A DNA stretch of 64,000 bases from Mesorhizobium_K sp040049215. Lineage in GTDB: Bacteria; Pseudomonadota; Alphaproteobacteria; Rhizobiales; Rhizobiaceae. The stretch spans positions 620,001-684,000 of the forward strand of contig NZ_JBDZDN010000003.1 in assembly GCF_040049215.1 (NCBI RefSeq), written 5' to 3'. Each line of letters starts with the position of its first letter. The stretch's first letter is position 1. Shown here piece after piece: positions 18,718 to 27,242 of the stretch. The translations under genes were made by a program, and so were the position numbers. The notes under the pieces are model-generated. The model was not told the DNA's origin and ran no database searches. It worked only from the letters and a program-made list of their open reading frames with translations.

Positions 18718-19725
18718 TCAGCGAAGGCGCGACGTCCAGACGGGAAACAAGTCGTTCTCCGCGGGCGTAGCGGCGTAAACGCCACGCGCGATCGCGCGTG
18801 CCATCGTGGCGCCGGCAGCGGCATAGAGGTCGATAGCGTCGTCCTCCGACAGTTCCTTTCCGCTGGCGCCTGTAGCGAGCGCGAAGACGAGATCGCCGTC
18901 CGCAGGTGTATGCGTAGGCCAGATCGCCCGCGTGAAGCCGTCATGGGTAGCTATCGCCAGCCGCTTCGCTGCGGCTGCCGTAAGCACCGCGTCGGTTGCT
19001 ATGACCGCGATCGTGGTGTTTGCTCCCACCGATTTGTCGCGGAATTTCAGCAGTATCTTTCGCGCGTCGGCTTGAATGGGCGACGGATAGCCATGATTGC
19101 CGAATTCGTCGCCGATCTCGAAAGGCGCCGCCCAGAAATACTTGCCGCGGCCGACCGTCACCGAGCCCGTTGAATTGACCGCGGCAAGCGCACCGATATG
19201 GATGCCGCTGTCGAGCACGGTCGACGCCGAGCCCAGCCCGCCCTTCAATCCAGCAGTCAGCGCCCCCGTTCCGGCTCCCGTGGTTCCTATGGCGAAGTCT
19301 TGCGACGCATTCTGCGCTGCCTCGTATCCCAGTTCGCGGTAAGGCGGATAGCGGCCCCAATTCTTGTCGCCGCCGTTCGCCAGGTCGAAGAGGATGGCGG
19401 CCGGCACGATAGGGACGTGGTTGCCGCGCACGAGAAAGCCGATGCCCGCCTCGCGCAGCGCCGCCTGCACGCCGGACGCCGCGTCCAAACCGAAGGCGGA
19501 GCCGCCCGACAGGACGATCGCGTTTACGGTGTCCACCGAATTGTGCGGCTCGAGCAGATCCGTCTCGCGCGTGCCCGGCGCGCCGCCGAGCACCTGCACG
19601 CCGGCGACGGCAGGGTTGTCGCAGAGCACAACCGTGACGCCCGACTTGAGTTGCCCGTCCGAGGCGTTGCCGACACGCAGGCCGACGACATCCGTGATCA
19701 GGTTGCGGGGTCCAGTGTGAAACAT
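18718..19725 (-). CDS. P1 (S58/DmpA-type) family peptidase
   Basis: 335 residues. The fold is that of N-terminal nucleophile aminopeptidases of the DmpA/P1 family, which self-cleave into two chains and release N-terminal residues from peptides or amides. Landmarks are NLITDVVGLRVGNA, the VLSGGSAFGLDAASGVQAAL stretch, NGGDKNWGRYPPYRELGYEA and GTTGAGTGALTAGLKGGLGS. No signal peptide is present. Its ATG overlaps the stop of the upstream binding-protein gene by one base (TGATG), indicating coupled translation and possibly a shared role in peptide or amide use. Confidence 0.87.
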   Translation of the reverse strand: MFHTGPRNLITDVVGLRVGNASDGQLKSGVTVVLCDNPAVAGVQVLGGAPGTRETDLLEPHNSVDTVNAIVLSGGSAFGLDAASGVQAALREAGIGFLVRGNHVPIVPAAILFDLANGGDKNWGRYPPYRELGYEAAQNASQDFAIGTTGAGTGALTAGLKGGLGSASTVLDSGIHIGALAAVNSTGSVTVGRGKYFWAAPFEIGDEFGNHGYPSPIQADARKILLKFRDKSVGANTTIAVIATDAVLTAAAAKRLAIATHDGFTRAIWPTHTPADGDLVFALATGASGKELSEDDAIDLYAAAGATMARAIARGVYAATPAENDLFPVWTSRLR

Positions 19726-20801
19726 CAGGGGACAGTCACCTCGGAAAATCCCGTTCCGTCGAAGCGGAAGAGGCGGTAGGGATTTTCGGTGAGGTCGCCC
19801 TTGTCGTCGAACCTGATCGTGCCGATCGCGGTCGCGAAGTCGCGGCCTGAAAGATTGTCGGTGATCGATCCGCCAGCCACCGATGGCTCTGCGAGGATCG
19901 CATGCGCCACCTCGATGGCGGCGTATGTCGGCAAAACGTAGCCCTGTGCCAATATCCTGCGCTCCGCGAAAGCTGCCGTGACCGCGGGAACCGCGACGTC
20001 GGCCCAGTCGGGCAGGGCGACCATCAAAGTGCCGGGCGCGAGCGGTATTTCCCCGATCGAGCGCAGCGTTTCACCGGCAGCTACGGTGAGGCCGGTCTGC
20101 AACTGGGCGGCATCGCGGCCGATCACGGCAATGTCGTCGCGGTCGCCGCCGGCAAAGACATGGGTGGCCCCGGCGCGCCGCAGTCGTCCAACGAGGCCGA
20201 TCTGGTTGTCGAGTTGCGGACGGAACGTATCGACGAAGACCGGCGACAGCCCGGCCTTTTCGACAGCGACGCGCACGCTTTCGGCGAGCTCTCGCCCATA
20301 GATCGTGCCGTCGTCGACGATGGCGAAGAGTTCGCCTTGCCAGAGCCGCGAAAGCAGCCGCCCCGCGGCTTCGCGCTCACTGTCGGCGCGCGGGCCTAGC
20401 CGATAGACCGGCCAGCCGGTGCGGTTCCTGCGATCGGTCAGGCTGTCGGTGCGCACTCCGACGGTGATCGCCGGGATGTTCGCTTCCTTCAGAATCGGCA
20501 GCGCGGCCTCGATTGCCTCGCCGCAGAGGAAACCGACTACGATTTGCACCTTCGCCGCCACCAACTCCCGGGCAGCCCGAGCACCGCCATCGGCGGTGCA
20601 ACCATCATCGGCAACGATCAGCCTGAAAGATGAACTGGCGTACCGTTCCGCCGCCATGTTGGCGCCTGTGCGCATCTGCTCGCCAATCAGCGCGGAAGGG
20701 CCGGTCAGCGGCGCCGAAAGCCCGATCGACGCCTGTGCGCCGGCCTCGCCGGCGAGCACCAGCGCAGCAAGGGCGCAGAGCGTTCGTAACGGAAGTCGCA
20801 T
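19725..20801 (-). CDS. periplasmic ABC transporter substrate-binding protein, branched-chain amino acid/amide type
   Basis: 358 residues with a Sec signal peptide (MRLPLRTLCALAALVLAGEA, cut near AGAQA). The mature protein follows the Peripla_BP_6 pattern: IGLSAPLTGPSALIGEQMRT, LIVADDGCTADGGARAAREL and a later GATHVFAGGDRDDIAVIGRD. Such proteins bind amino acids, amides or short organic acids for HAAT-type importers. No permease or ATPase genes are nearby, so it is an orphan receptor. The coupled P1 peptidase gene downstream hints at a peptide or amide ligand (inference). Confidence 0.82.
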   Translation of the reverse strand: MRLPLRTLCALAALVLAGEAGAQASIGLSAPLTGPSALIGEQMRTGANMAAERYASSSFRLIVADDGCTADGGARAARELVAAKVQIVVGFLCGEAIEAALPILKEANIPAITVGVRTDSLTDRRNRTGWPVYRLGPRADSEREAAGRLLSRLWQGELFAIVDDGTIYGRELAESVRVAVEKAGLSPVFVDTFRPQLDNQIGLVGRLRRAGATHVFAGGDRDDIAVIGRDAAQLQTGLTVAAGETLRSIGEIPLAPGTLMVALPDWADVAVPAVTAAFAERRILAQGYVLPTYAAIEVAHAILAEPSVAGGSITDNLSGRDFATAIGTIRFDDKGDLTENPYRLFRFDGTGFSEVTVP

Positions 20802-20987
20802 GAGGCGGCGCTGATTCTCCCTTTGTCGGCAGCATGAGACCTGCCGCCAATGCCCGGCAAGACGTAAAGGCTGGCCTGGTCAAGCGCAACAAGCGAATTC
20901 GATGTGGTTGGACCGGCCACCATTGCTTGTGGGGCATGCTATCCGGCCATATATAGCGAGGGCAGATTTGTCGCGGGAAACTCACGA

Positions 20988-21482
20988 GTGCTGAAGAAGA
21001 ACGAAATTGGTCCGCAGACTTATCGTGATGCGATGGCGCGGTTTGCGGGCGCGGTCCATATTGTCACCACCGATGGGCCAGCAGGCAAACGCGGCACAAC
21101 CGTGATCGCCGCCTGTTCGGTATCCGACGCGCCACCGACAGTGCTGGTCTGCCTCAATCGAGAAAATCTGAAGAACGAGACCTTCGTCCGGAACGGCAAT
21201 TTCGCGCTCAACACGCTTGGCAATGACCAGCAGGCGCTTGCCGAGGGCTTTTCGGGCCAGACTGGCCTGCCTGCCGAGGAACGCTTTTCACTTGCCGAAT
21301 GGGATCGCATTTCCAGTGGCGCCCCGACCCTCATCGGTGGTCTCGCCGTATTCGATTGCGCGATCATCGACACCAAGGACCACGCCACGCATCGCATCCT
21401 GTTCGGCCAGGTGACGGGCATCCGCATCGGCGATACGATTGATCCGCTGATGTACTTCAACCGCGGCTACCGAGTCTTCTGA
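20988..21482 (+). CDS. flavin reductase family protein
   Basis: 164 residues from a GTG start at 20988. The flavin reductase-like FMN-binding split barrel is recognisable: YRDAMARFAGAVHIVTTDGP, AACSVSDAPPTVLVCLNREN and FALNTLGNDQQALAEGFSG, ending in MYFNRGYRVF. These NAD(P)H:FMN reductases supply reduced flavin to monooxygenases. GTG 20988 is chosen because it includes the YRDAM stretch conserved in RutF/HpaC relatives. It precedes coxD by 20 bases and may belong to the same transcript. Confidence 0.82.
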   Translation: MLKKNEIGPQTYRDAMARFAGAVHIVTTDGPAGKRGTTVIAACSVSDAPPTVLVCLNRENLKNETFVRNGNFALNTLGNDQQALAEGFSGQTGLPAEERFSLAEWDRISSGAPTLIGGLAVFDCAIIDTKDHATHRILFGQVTGIRIGDTIDPLMYFNRGYRVF

Positions 21483-21502
21483 AGCCGCAGAGGTCAAATA
21501 GC

Positions 21503-22435
21503 ATGGCCGAACTTCACCCCCGTCCGGCGCCTCAAACGATCGATGAGACGGTCGATCTCTTGACCGGCGCTGACTATGTCGCGGACCGGTCGCTGGCGAC
21601 CGTGCTTTTCCTGTCGCTGCGCATGAAGCGCCCGCTCTTTCTCGAGGGCGAGGCGGGCGTTGGCAAGACTGAGATAGCCAAGGTTCTGGCGCAGTCGCTC
21701 GGGCGTCGGCTGATCCGGCTCCAGTGTTACGAAGGCCTGGACGTCTCTTCGGCGGTTTACGAGTGGAACTATGCCGCCCAGATGATCGAGATCCGCATGG
21801 AGGAGGCGGCCGGCAAGGTCGACCGAAAAGACATGGAGAGGAACGTCTTCTCCGAACGCTACCTGATCCGCCGCCCGGTCCTCGACGCGCTGACCGGCAA
21901 GGCGGGCGCGGCTCCGGTCTTCCTCATCGACGAACTCGACCGTACCGACGAGGCCTTTGAGGCATTCCTGCTCGAAATCCTCTCCGATTTCCAGGTCACC
22001 GTACCCGAACTGGGCACGATCAAGGCCGAAGAGCCGCCGATCGTGATCATTACCACCAACCGCACCCGCGAAATCCACGACGCGCTGAAGCGCCGCTGTC
22101 TTTACCACTGGGTCGATTATCCGGACGCTGCCCGGGAACTGGAAATCGTGCGGCGCAAGGTGCCCGAGGCCAACAAGCGGCTGTCCGCTGAGATCGTCGG
22201 CTTCATCCAGAAGCTGCGCCAGCTTGAGTTGTTCAAAGTGCCGGGCGTAGCCGAAACCATAGACTGGGCCGGCGCGCTGACCGAACTCGACAAGGTGGCC
22301 CTCGATCCCGAAACTGTATCCGACACCATCGGCGTGCTTCTGAAGTACAAGGACGACATCGCGCGCATAGAACAGGGTGAAGGCCGGCGGATCCTTCAGG
22401 AGGTCAAGGCCGAGCTTTCCGCCGCGGCGGAGTGA
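21503..22435 (+). CDS. coxD: MoxR-type AAA+ ATPase, CoxD-like
   Basis: 310 residues. The Walker A motif is FLEGEAGVGKTEIAK, Walker B is VFLIDELDRTDEAFEAFLLE, and IVIITTNRTREIHDALKRR is sensor 1 with the arginine finger region, all diagnostic of the CoxD branch of MoxR ATPases. In carboxydotrophs CoxD and the VWA protein CoxE insert copper and sulfur into the molybdenum site of CO dehydrogenase. Its partner gene overlaps it by 4 bases (GTGA). No coxMSL structural genes are in this window, so the client enzyme is elsewhere. Confidence 0.88.
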   Translation: MAELHPRPAPQTIDETVDLLTGADYVADRSLATVLFLSLRMKRPLFLEGEAGVGKTEIAKVLAQSLGRRLIRLQCYEGLDVSSAVYEWNYAAQMIEIRMEEAAGKVDRKDMERNVFSERYLIRRPVLDALTGKAGAAPVFLIDELDRTDEAFEAFLLEILSDFQVTVPELGTIKAEEPPIVIITTNRTREIHDALKRRCLYHWVDYPDAARELEIVRRKVPEANKRLSAEIVGFIQKLRQLELFKVPGVAETIDWAGALTELDKVALDPETVSDTIGVLLKYKDDIARIEQGEGRRILQEVKAELSAAAE

Positions 22436-23670
22436 CGCCTGTGCCGGCGGCCGCCATCGCCAATCCTGACGGCCGTCTCGCCGACAACATCGTTTATTTC
22501 GCTCGCACGCTGCGCAAGGCGGGCATGCGGGTCGGACCGGCGTCCGTGAAGGACGCCATCGAAGCGGTGCTTGCCGCCGGGATCGGTTCGCGGGACGATT
22601 TCTACTGGACGCTGCATGCCGTGCTCGTGTCGAGGCACGAGGATCATGCGACCTTCGACGAGGCGTTCCGTCTGTTCTGGAAATCCCACGAGCTGATCGA
22701 GAAGATGCTTGCCATGTTCTCGCCCGTCGCTCCGGACAACCGGGAGCGGCAGAAGCCGCGCACAGCCGAGAGCCGTGTTGCCGATGCCATGTTCGAGGGG
22801 CATCGCAAGCGGCAGCCCATGCAGGAGATCCCCGAGATCGAGATGGACGCGCGCTTCACCGTGTCAGGCAACGAGCTTCTGCGCGGCAAGGACTTCGCCC
22901 AGATGAACGCGGCTGAGCTTGGTGAGGCACGGCGCGCGATCGCCGCGTTACGGCTGCCCTTCGATACGGTGCGCACACGCCGGTTTCGCGCCGACCCGTC
23001 CGGCCGCCGAATCGATGCGCGCGCCATGATCCGGCTGGCGTCACGCACCGGCGGCAAGCTCATACTGCCGAAATTCCGCTCGCCGCGCGAGGTTCACCCG
23101 CCGCTGGTCGTGCTTGCCGACATCTCCGGTTCGATGAGCCAATACACGCGCATCTTCCTGCATTTCCTGCATGCGCTGACCGAAAAGCGGCGTCGCGTTC
23201 ACACATTCGTCTTTGGAACGCGCCTCACCAACCTGACGCGCCAGATGCGTCACCGCGATCCCGACGCGGCGCTCGCCGAATGCTCCGCCGCGGTGAAGGA
23301 CTGGTCGGGCGGCACGCGTATCGGCGATACGCTGGCCGAGTTCAACCGGCTGTGGTCGCGCCGAGTGCTGGGGCAGGGCGCGGTGGTTCTCCTGATCACC
23401 GATGGCCTTGAACGCGACGATATCGCTGGCCTGTCTCGGGAGATGGAGCGACTCCAGAAGTCTTGCCGGCGGCTGGTCTGGCTCAACCCGCTGCTGCGCT
23501 TCGACGGCTTCGAGGCGCGGGCCCGCGGCGTGAAGGCCATGCTGCCCTATGTCGACGAGTTCCGCGCCGTCCACAACCTCAATGCACTTGCCGATCTCTG
23601 TGCTTCGCTCGACCGTCCGTCTTCGCGCGACATCGACCCGCGCTTGTGGCTCGGGCACCGGGCCGCTTAA
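22432..23670 (+). CDS. coxE: VWA domain protein, CoxE-like
   Basis: 412 residues from a GTG start that overlaps the coxD stop. The N-terminal half is helical (LADNIVYFARTLRKAGMRVG); the C-terminal von Willebrand A domain carries the MIDAS motif DISGSMS and the later metal contact GGTRIGDTL and LITDGLERDD. CoxE partners with the MoxR ATPase CoxD in maturing molybdenum hydroxylases, with metal-dependent docking through the MIDAS site. The frame before GTG is not open, which supports the start. Confidence 0.88.
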   Translation: MTPVPAAAIANPDGRLADNIVYFARTLRKAGMRVGPASVKDAIEAVLAAGIGSRDDFYWTLHAVLVSRHEDHATFDEAFRLFWKSHELIEKMLAMFSPVAPDNRERQKPRTAESRVADAMFEGHRKRQPMQEIPEIEMDARFTVSGNELLRGKDFAQMNAAELGEARRAIAALRLPFDTVRTRRFRADPSGRRIDARAMIRLASRTGGKLILPKFRSPREVHPPLVVLADISGSMSQYTRIFLHFLHALTEKRRRVHTFVFGTRLTNLTRQMRHRDPDAALAECSAAVKDWSGGTRIGDTLAEFNRLWSRRVLGQGAVVLLITDGLERDDIAGLSREMERLQKSCRRLVWLNPLLRFDGFEARARGVKAMLPYVDEFRAVHNLNALADLCASLDRPSSRDIDPRLWLGHRAA

Positions 23671-23690
23671 GATCGCGAAGGAGGAACTTG

Positions 23691-24026
23691 ATGGAAGACG
23701 TTCATCTCGACGATGCCCGCGACCCGCTGATCATCGCGGAGGGCTGGCGGGACGAAGGCCGGGCCGTGGCGATCGCGACCGTGGTCGAGACCTGGGGCTC
23801 GGCGCCGCGTCCGGTTGGCAGCCATCTCGTTATCGATGCCGAGGGTAACTTTCAGGGCTCGGTTTCGGGTGGCTGCGTTGAAGGCGCCGTCGTCACCGAG
23901 GCGATCGACGTGATCGACACGGGCAAGGCGAAGATGCTGGAGTTTGGCGTCGCCGACGAAACCGCCTGGCGGGTCGGCCTTTCCTGTGGAGGCCGGATCA
24001 AGGTTTACGTCGAGAGGCTCGGCTGA
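23691..24026 (+). CDS. XdhC/CoxF N-terminal-domain protein
   Basis: 111 residues. It matches the XdhC_CoxI N-terminal domain: AVAIATVVETWGSAPRPVGS, then GNFQGSVSGGCVEGAVVTEA and VGLSCGGRIKVYVERLG; the cysteines of SGGCVE and LSCGG are conserved. XdhC-type proteins bind molybdenum cofactor and catalyse or support its sulfuration before insertion into xanthine-dehydrogenase-like enzymes. Here the family is split: the Rossmann half follows as a separate gene 8 bases downstream. Start ATG 23691 follows AGGAGG. Confidence 0.87.
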   Translation: MEDVHLDDARDPLIIAEGWRDEGRAVAIATVVETWGSAPRPVGSHLVIDAEGNFQGSVSGGCVEGAVVTEAIDVIDTGKAKMLEFGVADETAWRVGLSCGGRIKVYVERLG

Positions 24027-24034
24027 GGGGAATC

Positions 24035-24754
24035 ATGGATATTTCCGTTCTCAAAGCCCTGAACGAGGAACGCCGCGCCCGCCGCGCGGTGGTGCTGGTT
24101 ACCGACCTTGAAGACGGCAGTGCGATGTTGGTCCGGGAGAACGATGCGTTCGACGGCGAGGTCGGCGAGGCATTGGCGAAAGCGTTTCGCACAGGCAATT
24201 CCGGGGCGGTTGAGGCAGACGGGAAGAAGTTCTTCTTCAACGCGCATCTGCCGCAACCGCGGCTGGTGGTGATTGGCGCCGTCCATATCAGTCAGGCGCT
24301 CGCACCGATGGCGCGCATCGCCGGCTATCCGCTGGAGATCATCGATCCACGTAGTGCCTTTGCCACCCCCGACCGTTTCCCTGACACGGACCTCTATCCT
24401 GACTGGCCCGAGACGGTTCTGGCGCAGCGGCCGCTCGACGCCTATACGGGCCTCGCCGCTGTCACCCATGATCCCAAGATCGACGATTTCGCGCTGAAGG
24501 CCGCTCTCGACGCCGGCTGTTTCTACGTCGGCGCGCTCGGCAGCCGGAAAACGCATGCAAAGCGGGTGGAGCGCCTGCTGGCGCTTGGGGCGACGCCGGA
24601 AGACATCGAGCGCATAGCGGCGCCGATCGGCCTCGACATAGGCGCTGCGAGCCCGGCCGAGATTGCCGTCGCGGTGCTGGCGCAAGTGGTGCGCACCTTC
24701 CGCTCGCGCGGCCTGGCCGACGCGGTTCGCGCGCCAAAGGGCGAAGCTGCATGA
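24035..24754 (+). CDS. XdhC family protein, Rossmann (C-terminal) domain
   Basis: 239 residues. The N-terminal part (VLKALNEERRARRAVVLVTD) resembles a degenerate XdhC N-domain. From about residue 85 a Rossmann fold begins (QPRLVVIGAVHISQALAPMA) and continues with ALGSRKTHAKRVERLLALG and the IGLDIGAASPAEIAVAVLAQ signature of XdhC_C. It should act together with the preceding protein in delivering sulfurated molybdenum cofactor. The usual cysteine-rich loop is absent from this chain and sits in the partner. It overlaps the next gene by 4 bases. Confidence 0.88.
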   Translation: MDISVLKALNEERRARRAVVLVTDLEDGSAMLVRENDAFDGEVGEALAKAFRTGNSGAVEADGKKFFFNAHLPQPRLVVIGAVHISQALAPMARIAGYPLEIIDPRSAFATPDRFPDTDLYPDWPETVLAQRPLDAYTGLAAVTHDPKIDDFALKAALDAGCFYVGALGSRKTHAKRVERLLALGATPEDIERIAAPIGLDIGAASPAEIAVAVLAQVVRTFRSRGLADAVRAPKGEAA

Positions 24755-26361
24755 AATTCGGGCCGGTCCGGGTTGAAGATGCCGAAGGGGCGATGCTCGC
24801 CCATGCCACGACGGCCGGCGACCGGCGCTTCCGCAAGGCGCATCGTCTCACCGCCGAGGATATTGCGTTGCTGAAAGCGGCGGGTGTCCGCGAGATTGTC
24901 GCCGCGGTTCTGTCCTCCGACGATCTCGACGAGGATGCAGCTGCCGCACGTATCGCGGCGAGCATGCGCTTGCATGATATCGAGGCGAAGCCGGCCGCCA
25001 CTGGCCGCGTCAATCTTCACGCATCCGATGCGGGCGTCTTCACCGTCGACAAGATTTTGGTCGACCGATTGAACGCAATCGATCCGGCGATCACGCTGGC
25101 GACGATCGCCGCGTTCAAGCCGGTCGAAAAAAGCGACATGGTCGCGACGGTGAAGATCATTCCCTTCGCCGTCGATCGCGCTCTGGTGGACAGCGTCGTC
25201 TCGCTTCTCGCGGCATCGGAGATTTTCGCAGTTCATCCGTACCGGCCGATGACCGTGGGCTTGGTCCAGACGGTACTTCCTGGCCTGAAGGACAGCGTTC
25301 TGGCCAAGACCACCCGCGTGATGGCGAACCGCCTTGCACGATCGGGCAGCATGATCGCCGACGAGTTACGCACCCCGCATGAGTCTGCACCGCTGGCAGC
25401 AGCGATCGGAACGCTGGCCGCGGCGAACGACATGGTCATCGTCTTCGGCGCGTCTGCGCTTTGCGATTTCGACGATGTCATCCCGGTGGCAATCAGGCAG
25501 GCTGGCGGCGAGGTGCTGCGGTCCGGCATGCCCGTCGACCCCGGCAATCTCATGGTTCTTGGACAATTGGGAACAAAGCCCGTCATCGGTGCGCCCGGCT
25601 GCGCTCGCAGCCCCAAGGAAAACGGCTTCGACTGGGTGCTTGACCGGTTGATCGCCGGGATCGACGTCACGGCAGGCGACATTGCCGGCATGGGCGTCGG
25701 CGGCTTGCTGATGGAAATCCCGACCCGTCCGCAGCCGCGCGAGCTTCCGTCGCTCTCGGCCGCCGCGAAAGTGCACGCCGTGGTGCTAGCCGCCGGCCGT
25801 TCGAGCCGCATGGGCGGGCCGAACAAGCTAATGGCGCATTTTTCCGGCAAGCCGCTGATCCGACAGACAGTCGAGCGTGTTCTCGCGTCGAAGGCGTCCA
25901 GTGCGACAGTTGTGACCGGCCATCAGGCCGCGCGCATCCGCGAAGCGCTGCACGGATTGCATACCGGCGTTGCGCACAATGCCGATTTTGCTGCGGGGCT
26001 TTCAAGTTCGCTCAAAGCCGGCATCGCCGCTGTGCCTGAGGATGCTGCTGGCGCTCTGATCCAGCTTGGCGACATGCCGGCGGTCTCCTCCGCCGACCTC
26101 GACCGCCTCATCGCTGCTTTCCGAAGGGCCGGCGGCCAAGCAATCGTGCGCGCCACCCATGACGGCAGGCGCGGAAATCCCGTCATCCTGCCACGCGCCT
26201 TGTTCGGCGCCGTAGCCCAACTGGAAGGCGACACCGGCGCACGACACCTCGTCGAGGCCGGATCGATGCCGGTCGTCGATGTCGAGATCGGCGAAGGCGC
26301 CATGATCGACGTCGATACCAGGGATGCCCTTGAAAGCGCTGGCGGCGTGCTTCAGGACTGA
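24751..26361 (+). CDS. fusion: molybdopterin-binding domain + MobA-like nucleotidyltransferase
   Basis: 536 residues. Residues 1 to about 335 resemble MoeA/MogA-type molybdopterin-binding proteins (GPVRVEDAEGAMLAHATTAG at the start; IVFGASALCDFDDVIP and GAPGCARSPKENGFDWVLDR later). From about 345 a MobA-type domain begins with the signature VVLAAGRSSRMGGPNKLM, followed by QLGDMPAVSSADLDRLI and GNPVILPRALF. The fusion would join molybdenum insertion to transfer of CMP or GMP (MCD or MGD cofactor). Molybdenum hydroxylases of the Cox/xanthine dehydrogenase class use MCD, so a MocA-like CTP transferase role is likely (inference). Confidence 0.85.
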   Translation: MKFGPVRVEDAEGAMLAHATTAGDRRFRKAHRLTAEDIALLKAAGVREIVAAVLSSDDLDEDAAAARIAASMRLHDIEAKPAATGRVNLHASDAGVFTVDKILVDRLNAIDPAITLATIAAFKPVEKSDMVATVKIIPFAVDRALVDSVVSLLAASEIFAVHPYRPMTVGLVQTVLPGLKDSVLAKTTRVMANRLARSGSMIADELRTPHESAPLAAAIGTLAAANDMVIVFGASALCDFDDVIPVAIRQAGGEVLRSGMPVDPGNLMVLGQLGTKPVIGAPGCARSPKENGFDWVLDRLIAGIDVTAGDIAGMGVGGLLMEIPTRPQPRELPSLSAAAKVHAVVLAAGRSSRMGGPNKLMAHFSGKPLIRQTVERVLASKASSATVVTGHQAARIREALHGLHTGVAHNADFAAGLSSSLKAGIAAVPEDAAGALIQLGDMPAVSSADLDRLIAAFRRAGGQAIVRATHDGRRGNPVILPRALFGAVAQLEGDTGARHLVEAGSMPVVDVEIGEGAMIDVDTRDALESAGGVLQD

Positions 26362-26364
26362 CGG

Positions 26365-27240
26365 ATGGGATTTCGCCTGCTGCTCTTCCTGCTTCTCGTG
26401 CTGCCCGTGGCGTCCCAGGCCAGTGCGCAGGCCCTTAAACCTTTCAAGGACGAGCTTTTCGCCTACCCCGGCATCCTCGCGTCCGAGGCCGGCGGGGCTT
26501 ACCTCGTGGTCGACTACAGCGAGGCGCGCGACATCGACAAACGCGATCAGGTGCCCGAACGGCGTGTGCGCGGCCAATACGTCTCGACCGGCGTGCGCAA
26601 GGTCCAGAAAGATCTCGCGTTGAAGACGGACGCCGGCACGATCCACCATTTTGCGGTCGGCAGAACCGAGGGCGCCAGCATCATCACCGTCTATCTTCAC
26701 GGGCAGGGCGGCAGCCGCAAGCAGGGCGTCGACGATTTCACTTTCGGCGGAAATTTCAACCGCATCAAGAACCTGATGGCGACCAATGGCGGGCTTTACC
26801 TGTCCCCGGACTTTGCGGATTTCGGTGAGACAGGAGCCGCCGAGGTCGCCGCACTGGTCGGGCACTACGCGGAAAAATCCCCGGGCGCGAAAATCTTCAT
26901 CGCCTGCGGCTCGATGGGCGGCATGCTCTGCTGGCAACTCGCCGGGAACTCCACATTGGCCGGCAGGCTCTCAGGCCTCCTGCTGCTCGGCTCGCTCTGG
27001 GACGAAGGCTTTTTGTCCAGCGCCGCCTTCAAGCGAAAGGTGCCGGTGTTCTTCGGTCAAGGCAGCCGCGATCCTGTATTCCCGGTCGAGAAACAGGAGG
27101 CCTTCTACCGCTCAATCCTGGCGCGTTCGCCCGGGTATCCGACCCGCTTCGTGCGCTTCGAGACCGGCACGCATGGCACGCCGATACGGATGACGGACTG
27201 GCGCGAAACGCTCAACTGGATGCTTTCGGCATCGCGCTGA
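26365..27240 (+). CDS. exported alpha/beta hydrolase
   Basis: 291 residues with a Sec signal peptide (MGFRLLLFLLLVLPVASQAS, cleavage near ASAQA). The nucleophile elbow is ACGSMGGML (Ser), preceded by VYLHGQGGSRKQGVDDF, which forms the oxyanion loop. The acid is in GQGSRDPVFPVEKQ and the His in ETGTHGTPIR. It is therefore a periplasmic esterase-like serine hydrolase of unknown substrate. It starts 3 bases after the molybdopterin fusion gene and probably rides on its transcript. Confidence 0.8.
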   Translation: MGFRLLLFLLLVLPVASQASAQALKPFKDELFAYPGILASEAGGAYLVVDYSEARDIDKRDQVPERRVRGQYVSTGVRKVQKDLALKTDAGTIHHFAVGRTEGASIITVYLHGQGGSRKQGVDDFTFGGNFNRIKNLMATNGGLYLSPDFADFGETGAAEVAALVGHYAEKSPGAKIFIACGSMGGMLCWQLAGNSTLAGRLSGLLLLGSLWDEGFLSSAAFKRKVPVFFGQGSRDPVFPVEKQEAFYRSILARSPGYPTRFVRFETGTHGTPIRMTDWRETLNWMLSASR

Positions 27241-27242
27241 AC

